This document shows, piece by piece, positions 37,753 to 49,846 of a DNA stretch of 64,000 nucleotides; the stretch's first letter is position 1; each line of letters opens with the position of its first letter. Position numbers and translations under genes: made by a program. The stretch comes from Xanthostigma xanthostigma. Lineage: Eukaryota > Arthropoda > Insecta > Raphidioptera > Raphidiidae. The stretch is from the NCBI GenBank assembly GCA_963575645.1, contig OY754464.1, forward strand, positions 64,640,948 through 64,704,947. The letters are read 5' to 3'. The notes below the pieces were generated by a model. It did no database searches and was not told the DNA's origin. It saw only the letters and a program-made list of their open reading frames with translations.

Positions 37753-37938
37753 CAGTGGCGGATCCAGGATTACGGCAAGGGGGGGGTCTTGAAAATTTTT
37801 TACTCCTTTTGAGGAGAATTCATGAAAAACATATAAAGCTTTTTTTTAATTTCGCAGTAAGATTTTAATTTTGTGATTTTTGATTCTCTGGAAGGGGGGG
37901 GTTTGAACCCGAAAACCCCCCCCGTGGATCCGCCACTG
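37753..37938. mobile_element. hAT-type MITE, 186 bp
   Basis: Inverted termini CAGTGGCGGATCCA. Flanking 8-mers CTTCAAGG and ATTCAAGG agree at 7 of 8 positions, as expected for a hAT 8-bp duplication. G- and C-runs near each end. No ORF. Confidence 0.85.
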
Positions 37939-38053
37939 ATTCAAGGTATAATCATTGTTTGATCCGGCTTCATCCAGGTGAATCCGCTAGTCTGAACATA
38001 TTTGAATGCAGTTTTTTTCAGGTGTTTATTAAATAAATCTATACTATATTATA

Positions 38054-38284
38054 TCTATACTAATATTATAAAGAGGTAAAGTTTGTAAGTTTGGTTGTAG
38101 GAGGTAATCTTTTAAACTACTCATCTGATTTCAAAAATTTTTTCACTAATATTTTGGAACTTCAGGATGGACGCTATATTATCGCGTTAAAATAAAAGCG
38201 CTTTTCGTGGAGTCAATTTCGCAATGTAAGTCGAAGAAAAAATGACAATCTACAAATTCGGGCGAAGCCGGATCGGGCCGATAG
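38054..38284 (+). mobile_element. Helitron-like fragment
   Basis: Begins TCTATACTAATATTATAAAG and ends near GGGCGAAGCCGGATCGGGCC then ATAG. The same 5' start is seen at 39615. A 5'-TC end after A, a 3' CTAG-like end and the absence of target duplication fit non-autonomous Helitrons, though this type of tail is shared with other insect repeats. Confidence 0.5.
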
Positions 38285-38311
38285 TATTTTATAAATTATA
38301 ATTGGACTTAA

Positions 38312-38720
38312 GAGTATTCGTCCCTGCAAATACCCCCTGCACCCTTCATCTCAAATCTTTTCCCCTCGCCTAAAAACGGTTCGCGCTCTCCCGACGCTAT
38401 TTTTAAAGCTAGAGGGTTCTGGTAAACGCCAAATGAAAGACAAACAGATCCTTCAGGCGAATTTTTTGAAAAAAAATTCCTGAAAAAACTTACAACCTTT
38501 TGAAAAAAATAATAAGTTACGTAATATTTCACACGTAGGCGAAACTGTTTTTCAAAAAATTCCCCTGAAGGATCTGTAGTCTGATTCTTTGTCTTTCATT
38601 TGGCGTTTACCAGAACCCTCTAGCTTTAAAAATAGCGTCGGGAGAGCGCGAACCGTTTTTAGGCGAGGGGAAAAGATTTGAGATGAAGGGTGCAGGGGGT
38701 GTTTGCAGGGACGAATACTC
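38312..38720. mobile_element. TTAA-flanked foldback, 409 bp
   Basis: Two ~190-bp arms are near-perfect inverted copies, from GAGTATTCGTCCCTGCAAAT inward through AAAACGGTTCGCGCTCTCCC and AAAGACAAACAGATCCTTCA, around a ~90-bp loop. Exact TTAA lies on both sides (38308-38311, 38721-38724). Parts of the arm reappear, decayed, near 58170-58420. Open frames inside are arm sequence, not genes. Confidence 0.88.
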
Positions 38721-38895
38721 TTAAACAATATTAACATTTAAGTAATTTAATGAATCGCTAGTAATTTCGTTGTGAATTAATTTTGTCATATTTCTCGTGT
38801 AAATCAGTTTGAAGCCGATCCTGTTGTGCTTTCACTGTTATATCACAGTTGGATCGGTGTTCCGACAACATTTATCGGCGGTGTCGGCTGCAGGA

Positions 38896-38991
38896 ATGTC
38901 GGAGCAACAGCGTCTCTTGAAAAAAAGAGAGAAAAAGAAGACAAGAGACTGTGAAACGAACACCCAACCAGTGCAGCGGACAAAGACGGAT
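38896..38991 (+). CDS. Candidate orphan first coding exon (32 codons)
   Basis: An ATG opens a basic, Lys/Arg/Thr-rich stretch beginning MSEQQRLLKKREKKKTRDCE and running to ...RTKTD, followed directly by a consensus donor, GTACGT. The 5' side is less AT-rich than the surroundings. It may be the N-terminus of the downstream adenylyl cyclase, which lacks a visible first exon. However the donor leaves phase 0 while the first recognised cyclase exon (51407) needs one carried base, so another small exon would be required. Tentative. Confidence 0.3.
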
Positions 38992-39614
38992 GTACGTATG
39001 ACGTCGATCAGCGACCGTCAGCGTCTTACATTGCATGAGGATTAGATTAGGTCAACACCGGGCTGTGCGCCGCGACGCTCTATTATACAGGGTGCCTGAA
39101 ATATTACGACGAGTCACCTAAACTGACGCTGGGTTGCAGAACGCTTTGTCAGAAAATCTAGTTTGACAATGACCAAACATATTTCTCCATAAATCGGCCC
39201 TGCTCGAAAAAATATTTGATTGATGAAAACGATTTTTTTTCTAAAACTGTGTAGGTATATATTGTGTGTTAACTATAGTTTTTTTGTAACATCTTTCTAC
39301 GCATTTTGATCAACATTTAGCTTGAAAAGCGATCTTATTATATGATAAGTCATTTGTTTTTCTGTGAGTGGAATCTAATCTCAAAAAAAAAACATTTACA
39401 ATGTACACTTGAAGTTCGTGAGTGTCACAAAAATAATTAATATCAAATTTCGATCGATTAGGTATTATTTTCTTACTATACATTCTCAAAACTTGACATC
39501 AGTTATTTTTGTCGCACTTTAAGTTTACATTGTACCTAATTGCTTGTTGTCTTTAAGGATATCACTCATTATTGTATGCCAGTTTTTAAAAATATAAAAA
39601 AACATATTCATTTA

Positions 39615-40219
39615 TCTATACTAATATATAAAGCTGAAGAGTTTGTTTGATTGAACGCGCTAATCTGAAATCTCAGGAACTACTGGTTCAAATTGAAAAA
39701 TTTTTTTTTGTTGGATAGCCCATTTATCGAGGAAGGCTATAGGCTATATAATATCACGCTACGACCATTAGGAGCGGAGCATTAATGAAAAATGTATCTC
39801 AAAAATAACCTTCTATTCATGTGAAATGCACTAACTAGATATACTCATATTAGCGTTGTGAGTATACAACCCCAGCTGGCTCAATCGGTAGAGCATGCGA
39901 CTGTCAATATCAGGGTCGTGGGTTCGAGCCCGACGTTGGGCGAATGTATTTTTATTTTTTTTTTATTTTCTACATGGCTTTCTTCTAAGGCTTACATTTA
40001 AATTTATTTTAATTTTATTTAATTAATTAAAAAAATTATTAGTTAAAAAAAGTATAATTACTGCTTTTTATCGACAAAAACTTTTGAACGGTAACTCCGA
40101 TCATCATGAAATTTGGACACAGCGTTCATCTCGGTAAACTAAGATGAATGTGTGTACTCGTGTTCCCCTCTTCCCCATTCGTTCTTTTACACCCGGGTGA
40201 AACCGTACGGGAGCGCTAG
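39615..40219 (+). mobile_element. Helitron-like non-autonomous element with embedded tRNA-like sequence
   Basis: Starts TCTATACTAATATATAAAGC after A and ends GGGAGCGCTAG before T, matching Helitron end rules (5' TC, 3' CTAG, A-T target, no duplication). A GC-rich palindromic stretch (CCCGGG, CCGTACGG) lies just inside the 3' end. No ORF. Confidence 0.55.
39870..39942 (+). pseudogene. tRNA-Lys-like pseudo-tRNA
   Basis: The body matches eukaryotic tRNA-Lys: A-box-like TGGCTCAATCGGTAGAGCAT, B-box GGTTCGAGCCC and 3' GTTGGGC. The anticodon position reads GTC (Asp) rather than CTT. The anticodon stem TGCGA/TATCA has two mismatches and acceptor pair 1-72 is C-C. It is therefore not a working tRNA; a SINE head or captured pseudogene is likely. 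Confidence 0.75.
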
Positions 40220-41856
40220 TTTAGTAATATGATGATAAAGATAATAATAACTAAAATGAGTATAGTAACGCCATCTTTCGACGTAAAAATTAAAAGTCAA
40301 AATGCATTTGTATTCCTGTAAATAAGGCTTTTTAGTAGATCATCTGTCTCTCACAAACGCGACCTATCGTCTCGATGTGATAAAAAATCTGCAAGTATCC
40401 TACTTATTCAAAGATAATAGAATGTTCCTGCATATTATACGAAAACTGGAATTTTGTGATCATAATCTAAGGTTGAAACGTTGATCAAAGAATTTATCAA
40501 ATAAATATTGTTATTAATTTTGTCTTGTTGCCCATTGTCTTTCCGCGGTGTTTTAAAACATTACTGTATTAAAATTACAAAAAAATGTAATTTTGTTTTC
40601 TCTTCGCACCACTCTGTATATGCATACATATTGGTGACGAAGTGTTTTCATAATGTACAGGTGACTTGGATGCTCTCCAAAATCTGGGACTCAGTCACAC
40701 ATATTATCATGTTTTATGTAAACTGCTATAAAATCTATACAATATTAACGAACAATAATTTGTATCCCGAAAACATTAACTCACACATACCACTCTATCT
40801 CTTCCCAGATCGTCGAAGCGTCGTTATTTATATGGCGTAACTAGAGCCGATTTATTCACCAGGAACAGCGAGAGAGACTAGATTATAGACGCTCAAGAAC
40901 GGAGCTCTAGGACTGATGAGGCTGTCGGTGCCTATGAATTTTTTAACAATACATGTTAAAATGATTCATCGATTATAAAATAGGAAGAAAAAATAATTCA
41001 ACACTTTCAACAATTGCTTTTGCATAACAGAGTGGCACCATCAACAAAAATCTTAAACGCAGTGTTTCATTAAGGGGATATTTCGCAGTGGCAGTCGTTT
41101 GTGGAGCATAATTTCAGGATTGATTTTTTCCATTCTTTGTCAACATAAATTTAATTTATTTAAAAAAACAAAAAAAAAACCTGTTGATTCAGGGACGTGT
41201 CAACTTTGAGATGTCCGCAACGCAGCCCGCACTATTGCTGCTCTCTGCGGAGTCTAAAAACAGAAATTTCCAAATTGTTATTGTCAACCGATTGGCTGTT
41301 GTCGGAACGGCGATCATCTTTACAGTTTTTAATAAACATTTAACTCAAAAAAAAAAAAACACCTCGAAATCGCATGTTTGCTTTTGTAGGTATTGTCATA
41401 TCTTTAATAATTGAATATCCACCAGATTTGGCTGGGACTTTTTCCTAGTAGAGAGACGGCAGGCCATGACCTATTACCTGTCAAACTCCTATGCTCAAAA
41501 TTTGCCTACCTTATCATAATGTCCTAAAATTCCTTCATTCGCCTATTGCTATTAAGTGAAAATTTAAAAATGTGGAAAATAACGGAAAGTGTGATAGATG
41601 GAAAATAGTAATGATTCGAATGGCGTCTGTTATGACATAAAGGCGAGAAACGGACGTTAAACCCATTATTATTACGTATTATTATTATTATATTAACTGA
41701 ATATCTACGCTGTTCAGACGGTAGCTTCGAAAAAATCGCCCTGAAATAACGTTCTAAAAACGGTCGTCCCTTGCAACCTCTTGTCAAATTAAAATAAAAT
41801 GTACGGTTGAATCTGTTATGCAATAGTCATATTACATCGCATCATTGCAAGTTTAT

Positions 41857-42371
41857 AGCCGCATTTACACTATGCAACATGTTTAATAAACTTCTGTTGT
41901 ACAACACAGTTGCGACCCATATTGCAACAAGTTTAAGGAACGCATTAAAAAAAGTTGTACAATGTTGTACAACAAGCATATGTTTTACAACATAAAATCG
42001 TGTTTTGCAACAGGTTTCAGTATTCCCGGCCCGAGTCGGTAAAGATCAAAGGAAGTCTGTGTATTTTCAACTTTTGTTTATAAAACATGTTTAAACGCGT
42101 ATTTAGACCTGCAATTTGTTCCTAAACATTGCCGATCAACCCTACTTGGGCAACAGCAGCCACTATTATTGCGTCGTTTGAGGCCATCTTGTCATCTGAA
42201 CTGACAAAAGTTTGTTTAAACATGTTTGAAATAAATAGGACAACCACAGCAATGTTGTACAACAAATGTTGTAAAAAGTTTTAAAACAATTAAAGTTCGA
42301 AGTTTAAGTTTAAGGCAACATGTTTACCAAACAAAAGTTTATAAAACATGTTGCATAGTGTAAATGCGGCT
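41857..42371. mobile_element. Inverted-repeat element, 515 bp
   Basis: Termini AGCCGCATTTACACTATGCA are inverted at the right end, with TAT on both flanks (41854-41856, 42372-42374). The interior is rich in GTTGTACAACA and AACATGTTT palindromes. No ORF. Confidence 0.85.
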
Positions 42372-43649
42372 TATATTATCATACAATTTCACAAAGTACA
42401 ATAGGCATGATGACGGTATAAAAGACTCAAAGAAATTTTAGAGAAAAATATATTATGTTGAAAAATTTCTAAAAAATGACTCAGTGCTAATATAAACATT
42501 GAGATTAATAAGATTTTGAATAAAATAAAAGTATAAAATACTGCAATCGGCCATGTTGACCGAAACACCGAATGACGTCACGCCTTCTTAAATCAAAGAG
42601 AATAGGTATATAAACAATTGAAGTAAATAATCACCGTGTCGCTTAAATTTTTGTCGCTATCATTCACTTCTGCATTATTCAATTAGTTGATTTGTTGTTT
42701 ATTCGTTTTTTTGTGATATTTTATAACACTTATGTCATAGGTTATTTTTGAGGTTAGTTAATTTGCAACTAAAGAAAACCGTACTATTTTTATTTACTAC
42801 TAAGTACCTAATTTCAAGAAAATACGTAATATAAATCATATCATTAAGTAAATTTACATACCTTTCTAATAAATACCTTTGAACCCCAGTTCTACACCCA
42901 TAAATACAACATCTAATGCCAGCTGTCACTAAGGTGTGACGTCACAAAATAGTTTTTCGGAAATAGTAGACGTGTACCTACATTATAGAACTAGATTTAA
43001 ATAAATTTAAACAGAGCCGCTGATGTTGGTTCATCTAGAATACATGAAAATGTAAAAAACGGCTCAGGGCGTTTACCTAGTTCATAGGCAGTACTAATTT
43101 GAGATTTGCTAAAACTATTATTTGACTTTTCAATTAGCTATTAAAATAACAATAAATTCGAGCTTAAGACAGGCTGAGATTTGTCATCTATTTTAAGTCG
43201 TCGCAATTACCACATACTAATGACTTATTATTAGTGTCCTATTCGTTAATAATTTAACACAAAAATAACACTAAGTCAAAAGTAAGAATTGATATTAGAC
43301 CTATAAATAATCTTTAATTGACAGTCGATGATCTCATAAGTTCATTTTTAAAAGTAGTGAGATTAGATTTTTTTTCACGCACATCAAATTTATAATGCAG
43401 TAATGGATGTTCACATCTTGTGTCTTTGAATACACTGATTCATTGGAGGGCTTCGAACTGCGATGTCTTGCTTCGAATACTGATCGACAACGACGTCAGC
43501 ATCAAAGCTAAAACTAACTCCCTTAGCTCCTACAGCTAACTGCGTGGGACGACACGAAGTTATACCTGCACGCTATAGAGCTAGTTTATAGCTAGCAGAG
43601 CTACGACGCTGCTGAGGCATTCTTATATTATGGTCGATTGCATCAACAG

Positions 43650-44010
43650 TTGTTTTACCATTCCAACTCCATAAGTGGGGCAAAGTATAAATTTCACTTT
43701 CCAAAACTTTACAATATTTTCTCGTTTTAAGGTCTCCCGAGTTCTAAAAACATATTTTTGGAAAAAGTCTGTGCGTCTGTTAATCTTTTAGTCTGCTTGT
43801 GTGTGAACACGATACAGGTCAAACAGATGAGCGGATTGAAACCAAATTTCCAGAGAATGTTTGATATGCAAATATGAAGAGCCTTATTATTTTTGAGGAA
43901 AATCGGTGCATGCGCAGAAGAGATATATGCTATAACGTTGTAATTTTGACAAGAAGATTTTATAATTGTTGTTTCAACTTTATGGTTTTGGAAATATTTT
44001 GTAAGCAAGT
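43650..44010 (-). repeat. Dispersed repeat family C, copy 4
   Basis: Inverted copy: it reads in reverse from GTGGGGCAAAGT-side end through TGACCTGTATCGTGTTCACA, GCATGCACCGATTTTCCTC and AT-rich sequence. Roughly 80% similar to copy 3 by eye. Confidence 0.7.
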
Positions 44011-44600
44011 TATCATCAATTACTGAAAAATTCATAGTTGCAAAAGTCATTTTTGAGTTTTTCCATTTTTTGAGCGTGTTGTTAAATGGGCACTATTATT
44101 TTTTATTATTGTATCAAAAAGTACATGTAAAAACACAAAAAATAAGCAAAGGAACAGCTCTGTACGATGATTTTTCACCGTAGAATTTTGTTTTGAAAAA
44201 AAAGGGTTTTGACTGAAAGAACTGAATATCACAAAAACTTCTTGATTTTTTTATGTAAAAATATTTGTGCTTATTAATGACATAAAGAGGCATGCTTTCA
44301 CAAAATTTCACCAAAATTGAGTTATTTATGCGAAAATGAAAAATAAAAAACAAAAGAATCGTTTTATTTGCACATTTTGCATTTTTCACGGACATTTTGT
44401 TATCACAGTAAAAAGTGACCTCTTTGAAAGTTGTAGATATTTTTATGTTCTACAACTGTTCTGTAGAACATTTTTTGATAGAACATTAAGTTTCGCTGGA
44501 AAACGCAATAATATATTTTGCCCACCCTTTTAGCCCCAGCCCCCCCGAATTAACCCTATACTGCCCCTGGCCGAGCATTTTTATTTTTTACGTTCATTAT

Positions 44601-44636
44601 AAGCCCCTTTACCGTTTGGAAACGGTAAAGGGGCTT
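44601..44636. repeat. Perfect 17-bp-stem hairpin
   Basis: AAGCCCCTTTACCGTTT, a 2-base loop, then its exact inverse. No transposon ends are apparent around it. Function unknown. Confidence 0.8.
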
Positions 44637-45344
44637 TGATAAAAGTTCAGTCTACAATTCATACACATACTAAATCTAATTTGCCTGCACTATTATTAGT
44701 TGTTCTTTTGATTTGTTAAAAAGAAAGCCAACAAGCATTCTTTGTTTAATTTTTACATGTAATAACATATTATGTAGGTAGGCAACCATGCAAGCGAATA
44801 GCAAATATAATATTTAATATTAGCCGTTACCAGCGTCACTGCACGCGTTAACAAAAATTATATTTTCTTTATTATGTGTTAAATGTCAATATAGTCAAGC
44901 TGGAATGGTCTTGTCACCCAATTGGCTGGAGTTTTTAACAAAGTTTTGACCACAAAAACAAATTCTTAAAAATTATTTTCTTGATTAGGATCAACGAACA
45001 CACGATACTTTTTGTATCGAAAACGCGAAATTAACAACTTCACTGTGATTTAACGATTTAACGATTAATTTGGCAGCAGCATAGAGATTCAATCGTATTT
45101 TATTTTCTTTTTCTATAAACGTTAACGGAATTTTCTGTTTGAATTATTTACCTATGAGTTGATACATGATTGTGCAAAATTTAAAATCATTAACCATTTT
45201 TAATTTTACTGGCCTCGATGTTGTTATATCGCGGGTTGACGTTCTTGTAGTAGAAGAGCAATCCAAACATTTTTGGGTAGTTATTTGAAGCAACATGAAA
45301 AATTGTGTAACACTTCTTTTGTAATGTCTGAATACAAAATGGAA

Positions 45345-45560
45345 GGATAGTGGGGCTTAGCCAAGCCAAGAATTTTTAACTTTGCGAAATTTTATTTGCA
45401 AAAAACACCTTGAGGCATTTTAAAACTTTAATACCTTCTTTAGTATTTGATAAAATAAAAAATAAATAAATTTATAGTTAGGTCTACATGTCTGCCAGGC
45501 GGTTACAATATACGGAGTGCGTGTAAGACGCTACGGGTAGGTTGAAGTGTTAAGTGTGTC
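45345..45560 (+). repeat. Dispersed repeat family D, copy 1
   Basis: Matches 58485-58690: GATAGTGGGGCTTAGCCA, TTTTTAACTTTGCGAAATTT, TTGAGGCATTTT, ATGTCTGCCA and GCTACGGGTAGGT in the same order. No ORF, no clear ends. Confidence 0.65.
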
Positions 45561-46061
45561 ATTTCACGATCGCTGTACAGGCATGAAAAGCAGCTATTTT
45601 ATAAGGAGATGTTAAAAAATCTCTTTATTAGAACCCAAATTAGAAATCAAGGTATTTTGTAGTCTGAACTAGTGTCACAACTTCAATGATGTAGTGAAGT
45701 TATAGCATCGTCTACCTGCTTACTTTCTACTTTGTGAGACTAAGAAAAAGACGGAGCAAGTGACGTGGTTTCCTTGCAACCTGTCAGGGCTGTGCAACAT
45801 ACTGTCCTTTGAAAAAAATTCTGATATACGCATCAGCATAATACTAGAGGTAAGGACAGCATATACAGTGAAAAGCACAGGCTTAGCCTATTTAAAAAAA
45901 GTCCGAAGTATGTTTGCGGTATTATTTATAATAAAATACCTATTTTAATTAAAGATACTAAAACCTTAACAAAAAAAAATAAATTAAAATGTTTTTTATT
46001 ATTAAAATGTTTTTATAGTGTTCATGAGTTTTTATCCTCTAAGTTTTAATGTGTATATGAT

Positions 46062-46118
46062 TGTATTTTAAATGTTTTATTGTATTTTAAATGTTTTATT
46101 GTATTTTAAATGTTTTAT
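46062..46118 (+). repeat. 19-bp tandem repeat, three copies
   Basis: Unit TGTATTTTAAATGTTTTAT occurs three times head to tail (46062, 46081, 46100). The following AAATAAATATCAATATCAAT suggests the 3' tail of an old non-LTR retroposon. Confidence 0.8.
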
Positions 46119-46313
46119 TTTGTGTTTAATGACAATGTCAAATAGATTTTTTTGTAAATTCTCGACTGACTAAATAAATATCAATATCAATATCAAATAA
46201 CAGATATAGTACATTATCGCGAATCCAGAATAATTTGTTGAAGAGGCTATTCAGACTAGAAGATGAACAAACTTAATGAAACAAAAAAAAATAACGTTAA
46301 GAAAAAACCTTAA

Positions 46314-46523
46314 GGCCTAGCACACATGAAGAGCGTTCAACGCGCGTTGGCCCAACGCGCGTTTACAACTTCTATACAATTGTATATAACTGTTTACATG
46401 ATAACGCGCGTTCAACGCGCCACCAACGCGCGTTATCATGTAAACAGTTATATACAATTGTATAGAAACTGTAAACTGGCGTTGGGCTAACGCGCGTTGA
46501 ACGCCTCTCATATAAACTAGGCC
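46314..46523. mobile_element. TTAA-type MITE with long palindromic core, 210 bp
   Basis: Termini GGCCTAG with GAGCGTTCAACGCGCGTT are inverted at the right end. TTAA precedes the left end and TAAA follows the right. The core (about 46374-46469) is itself a near-perfect palindrome containing GTATATAACTGTTTACATGA and ACGCGCGTT. No coding capacity. Confidence 0.85.
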
Positions 46524-47262
46524 TAAAACACAAATAAATTAAAAATTTAGTATTACGTATAGGTACCAGTAAGGTATCAAAGTAGGAGTGAGTCATAATT
46601 ACAGTGCTGTTCGCTTAAAGCAGCGCCAAAACAATGGAACAACGGTAAAGAGTACTTATGCTTTATGCTCATATTACATTCAGGAAAATGACGAAACGGT
46701 TCCCCATATACTGATTATCTATTTAAATAGGTTCACTAGTTTTTTTTTAACCCGCTAATGTAAGCTTCATCTATATGGATTTATGTATCAATCTGTCTAA
46801 TGGAATCTTTCAAATTAATTTTCACCCATTTCTGGACGTCTGAATAAATTGAAATTTTGCGCACGTATTAAGAATCCATGACAATACAAAGATTTATATA
46901 AATATATAAATAATTTAGGTATGTAAGTTGATTTGAAACATTACTGTAAGCAGGCTAACGAGCTGTGCAGAGCTTTGCAACGTTGCGTTGCCTATCCATA
47001 GGCTTGGTTTTTAGAGTTAGATAATTAAAATTATGGTTTAAAAAATAGATAGTTACAAAAACACACTTTTGTAGCAATGTGCGCTAAAAAGCAAAAATAA
47101 TTTTTAAATATGATCATTGTGTTCAACAACGGTAGGATGTCCCCCAATGTTTTATAATTTAATTTTTTTAAAAAGCTTAAAATTTTTTAGTTTTTAGTGC
47201 ACATTACTATAAAAGCGTGTTTTTTTGTTGTTTTTTTTTCACTACTGTTTTTTGCTTCGGAC

Positions 47263-47866
47263 TAGTGATGTGTCGTTCCTGAGCGAGTCGTTCATAATTA
47301 ACGACTCTTTTCTCGGATCGGAGCGAGTCGCTCTTTTTTTGCGAGCGCCATTGCTCTGTGCTGAGCTATTCTGTACTGTTGCATTCGCACATTTACAAAG
47401 TACACACAGCACAGGCCACAGAGGCACTAGTGAATTTTGCACGTACGGAGTTATCTTAGCTGAATCATTTAATGTTGAATGACACACTGTAAGTGTAATA
47501 GTACTAAGCTTACAGTGACTTAAACCATTCACATTGACGTCGTTGACAAAGATATAATATTGTAACAATAAACAATATTATTGTTACGCTTTTATTATAC
47601 TTTATAGTTTATCCGAAATGCGAATAATATAAGATCAGAATCATATTAAAATGAGCTCAGAGCTGAGTGTGTGTATTGTGCTGTGCAATGCTACATGACT
47701 CCTGAGCATGCATGATGACAGTTCACACCTCCGCAGTCTGCACACTTGTGTAGTGCGTATACTGTTTAGTGTCGCTACTTTGAACGACTCGCTCTGAGCG
47801 ACTCTTTTTAGTGAGCGGAGCGCACGGAGCTAGCTCCCAATAAAGAGTCATGTGGACACATCATTA
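47263..47866. mobile_element. hAT-type non-autonomous element, 604 bp
   Basis: Ends TAGTGATGTGTCG and, inverted, TAATGATGTGTC. Exact 8-bp duplication CTTCGGAC at 47255-47262 and 47867-47874. Sub-terminal GAGCGAGTCGTTC-type repeats occur near both ends. No transposase frame. Confidence 0.92.
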
Positions 47867-48191
47867 CTTCGGACGCCTTGGCGCGGCCAATCCTCATCAA
47901 TGCATAGATACGACGGACGTCGCTTCGCATACCCCTACATTTAAACTATTAAATAACACCTAAATTACAATTCCTGATCCGGATTCTGAAATCCAAATTA
48001 CGTACATAATGAAACTCGCTAGAAATAGAAACCGTGGAATTTGAAAACTTCTATAAGCTTGCAGTGCCGCCATTAGCTCATAAAAGTCTATTTTGTTTGT
48101 TTGTTTGGATGGCTATAAGACGAAATAATTAATTCTTGCTAGAGTATCCAGTTTAAATTGCATTCACTTCAACCTTTTTGTGGCAATATTA

Positions 48192-48421
48192 GGGGAGGAC
48201 GGGGTCAATTGTAACACGGGTCAATTGTAACAGTGACTATTTTAGCGACATCTACCAACCAAATGAGAACATTATACTACTGCAGTGATGTACACTCAGT
48301 CGCTGGTGACTGAATGTAGGTACATCAATGCAGTAGAATCATTTTCTCATTTTGTTGGTAAATGTCACTAAAATAGTCACTGTTCCAATTGACCCGTGTT
48401 ACAATTGACCCCGTCCTCCCA
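48192..48421. mobile_element. Mariner-type MITE, 230 bp
   Basis: Long inverted termini GGGAGGACGGGGTCAATTGT flanked by TA on each side, and a second GGGTCAATTGTAACA repeat. The arms extend about 100 bp with good pairing (AGTGACTATTTTAG, ATTTGGTTGGTAGATG-like). Tc1/mariner assignment rests on the TA target. Confidence 0.85.
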
Positions 48422-48540
48422 TACTAATGCTTTATTCAAGTATACAATGTGGATTGATATTCTATCCAAAGTGTGTTTCAAATTTAATGATAAGCACCGG
48501 AATAACTTCCTTGTTAGCAATTTCAGTGTATCTTTGTATT

Positions 48541-49142
48541 AAAAAAATTGGTTGTCTGTAAAGTCGGTTTACGGACGATAGTTTTACGTGATAACGTATT
48601 CCGTAATACGTAATTTATGTTCTATTTCTCCTATCTTCTACATATAATAATTATAATAATTCGAATCTATGATATTGCATCTTTCGCTTCAAATTTAGGT
48701 TAATTTTATTTATTAAAATTACTCACCACCTATAATAATAATTGTTTTTTTTTTAATTTTCTTTCTTTCGTATTTATTTTAAGTCTCAAAGATTAACTGT
48801 CATAATATTTTGAAAACAATTGTTTCATTGTTTATATAAAATTCCAAAACCTACTTACAATATTTAAGTATTTTCATACGTCAAAAATTTGATTTTTATA
48901 ATGATAAAATTTGTATGAAAACGATTTTTTCGAGAGATGAGACCTAGCTAAAACGATTTTTTGCTCCCCAAAATCCCTTTTCAGTAAATTTCATCCAAAT
49001 CGTTAGGGCCGTTTTCGAGAAAAGCACGCACAGGGTCAGGCGGAACGTTAGGAACGTTACACTTTTTCGTGCATGCAGCGTGTGATTCATCAATTTATAA
49101 GATTGGTGATTCATCAATTTATAAGACGTTATCACGTCAAAA
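48541..49142 (+). repeat. Dispersed repeat family A, copy 3
   Basis: Full-length relative of 6190-6780 with the same order of blocks: GTCGGTTTACGGACGATAGT, TGATATTGCATCTTTCGCTT, AAACGATTTTTTCGAGAGAT, ATCGTTAGGGCCGTTTTCGA and ACGTTATCACGTCAAAA. Copies 1 and 3 appear about 90% alike by eye. Confidence 0.75.
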
Positions 49143-49794
49143 ATTGTACCAACTCAGCAACGATCCTATCTGCACAGAGAAGACAAATTAGTAAACATTG
49201 AATTCATTTTTTCACATTTTTAATTTTGATTTGACTGTGTTTGTTTCATTAGTTGGTTTTTCTTTTCGCCTATTTGACAGACGACAGTACTATACAATTA
49301 ATGACCGATAATTGCTCGTATTACTCTCGGGACAAGAAACTATGTCTAATTTGGAATGATTTAACCTCTATCACTTGGGGGTCGGAAATGCGTCATTTTT
49401 CTTTTTAGAAAAATCCGAATTTTAGAAGTTAAAAAAAATATATATACAGGATCAACCTAAGCTAGCTCTAACACAGGTTTGGAACGAGGAAGAGTAAATA
49501 AATTATGAAAAATATTCATGTTTGTAACGTCTTAATTATTAACATTTTTCAAACACTGTTGACAACAAATTACAATATACTCTGTACCAGTAGTCACTAC
49601 TGCCATAAGCCGTGTGTCGTGTATCATATATTATGTGTATTGTGTATGTACGACGTACGTATCGCCAAGTCAAAGCCGTCAAATGTGTTGACTGAAAGAG
49701 ATAGATTCAGTAGACACGTATTTTCACTAATTTGTACAATGACGGTATGTGCATGAGCATTATCGATAAATATGTTATGTTATGTTAATGTAAC

Positions 49795-49846
49795 TCAGTC
49801 TGCCGCGATAGTGGAAATATCGGGGTTCGAATCCCGACGGTGACAT
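49795..49846 (+). pseudogene. tRNA-like fragment (B box)
   Basis: Contains AATATCGGGGTTCGAATCCC, a pol III B-box and T-arm, followed by GACGGTGACA. The 5' half does not fold into a tRNA and no anticodon arm is evident. Probably a SINE remnant. Confidence 0.45.

Noticed and set aside
38308-38737. Two minus-strand open frames of 74 and 61 codons
   Set aside because: They are the two arms of the TTAA foldback read in opposite directions, not coding sequence.
39870-39942. Functional tRNA gene
   Set aside because: Anticodon-stem mismatches, the C-C acceptor pair and disagreement between body (Lys) and anticodon (GTC, Asp) rule out a normal tRNA.
41184-41414. 76-codon plus-strand frame with a hydrophobic stretch
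   Set aside because: An AG precedes it and the start of the frame looks protein-like, but there is no good donor, no family match, and it ends in a poly-A/Lys run. Not enough evidence.
44601-44636. Bacterial terminator implying contamination or horizontal transfer
   Set aside because: No bacterial gene, operon structure or composition change is present around it; eukaryotic repeats lie on both sides.
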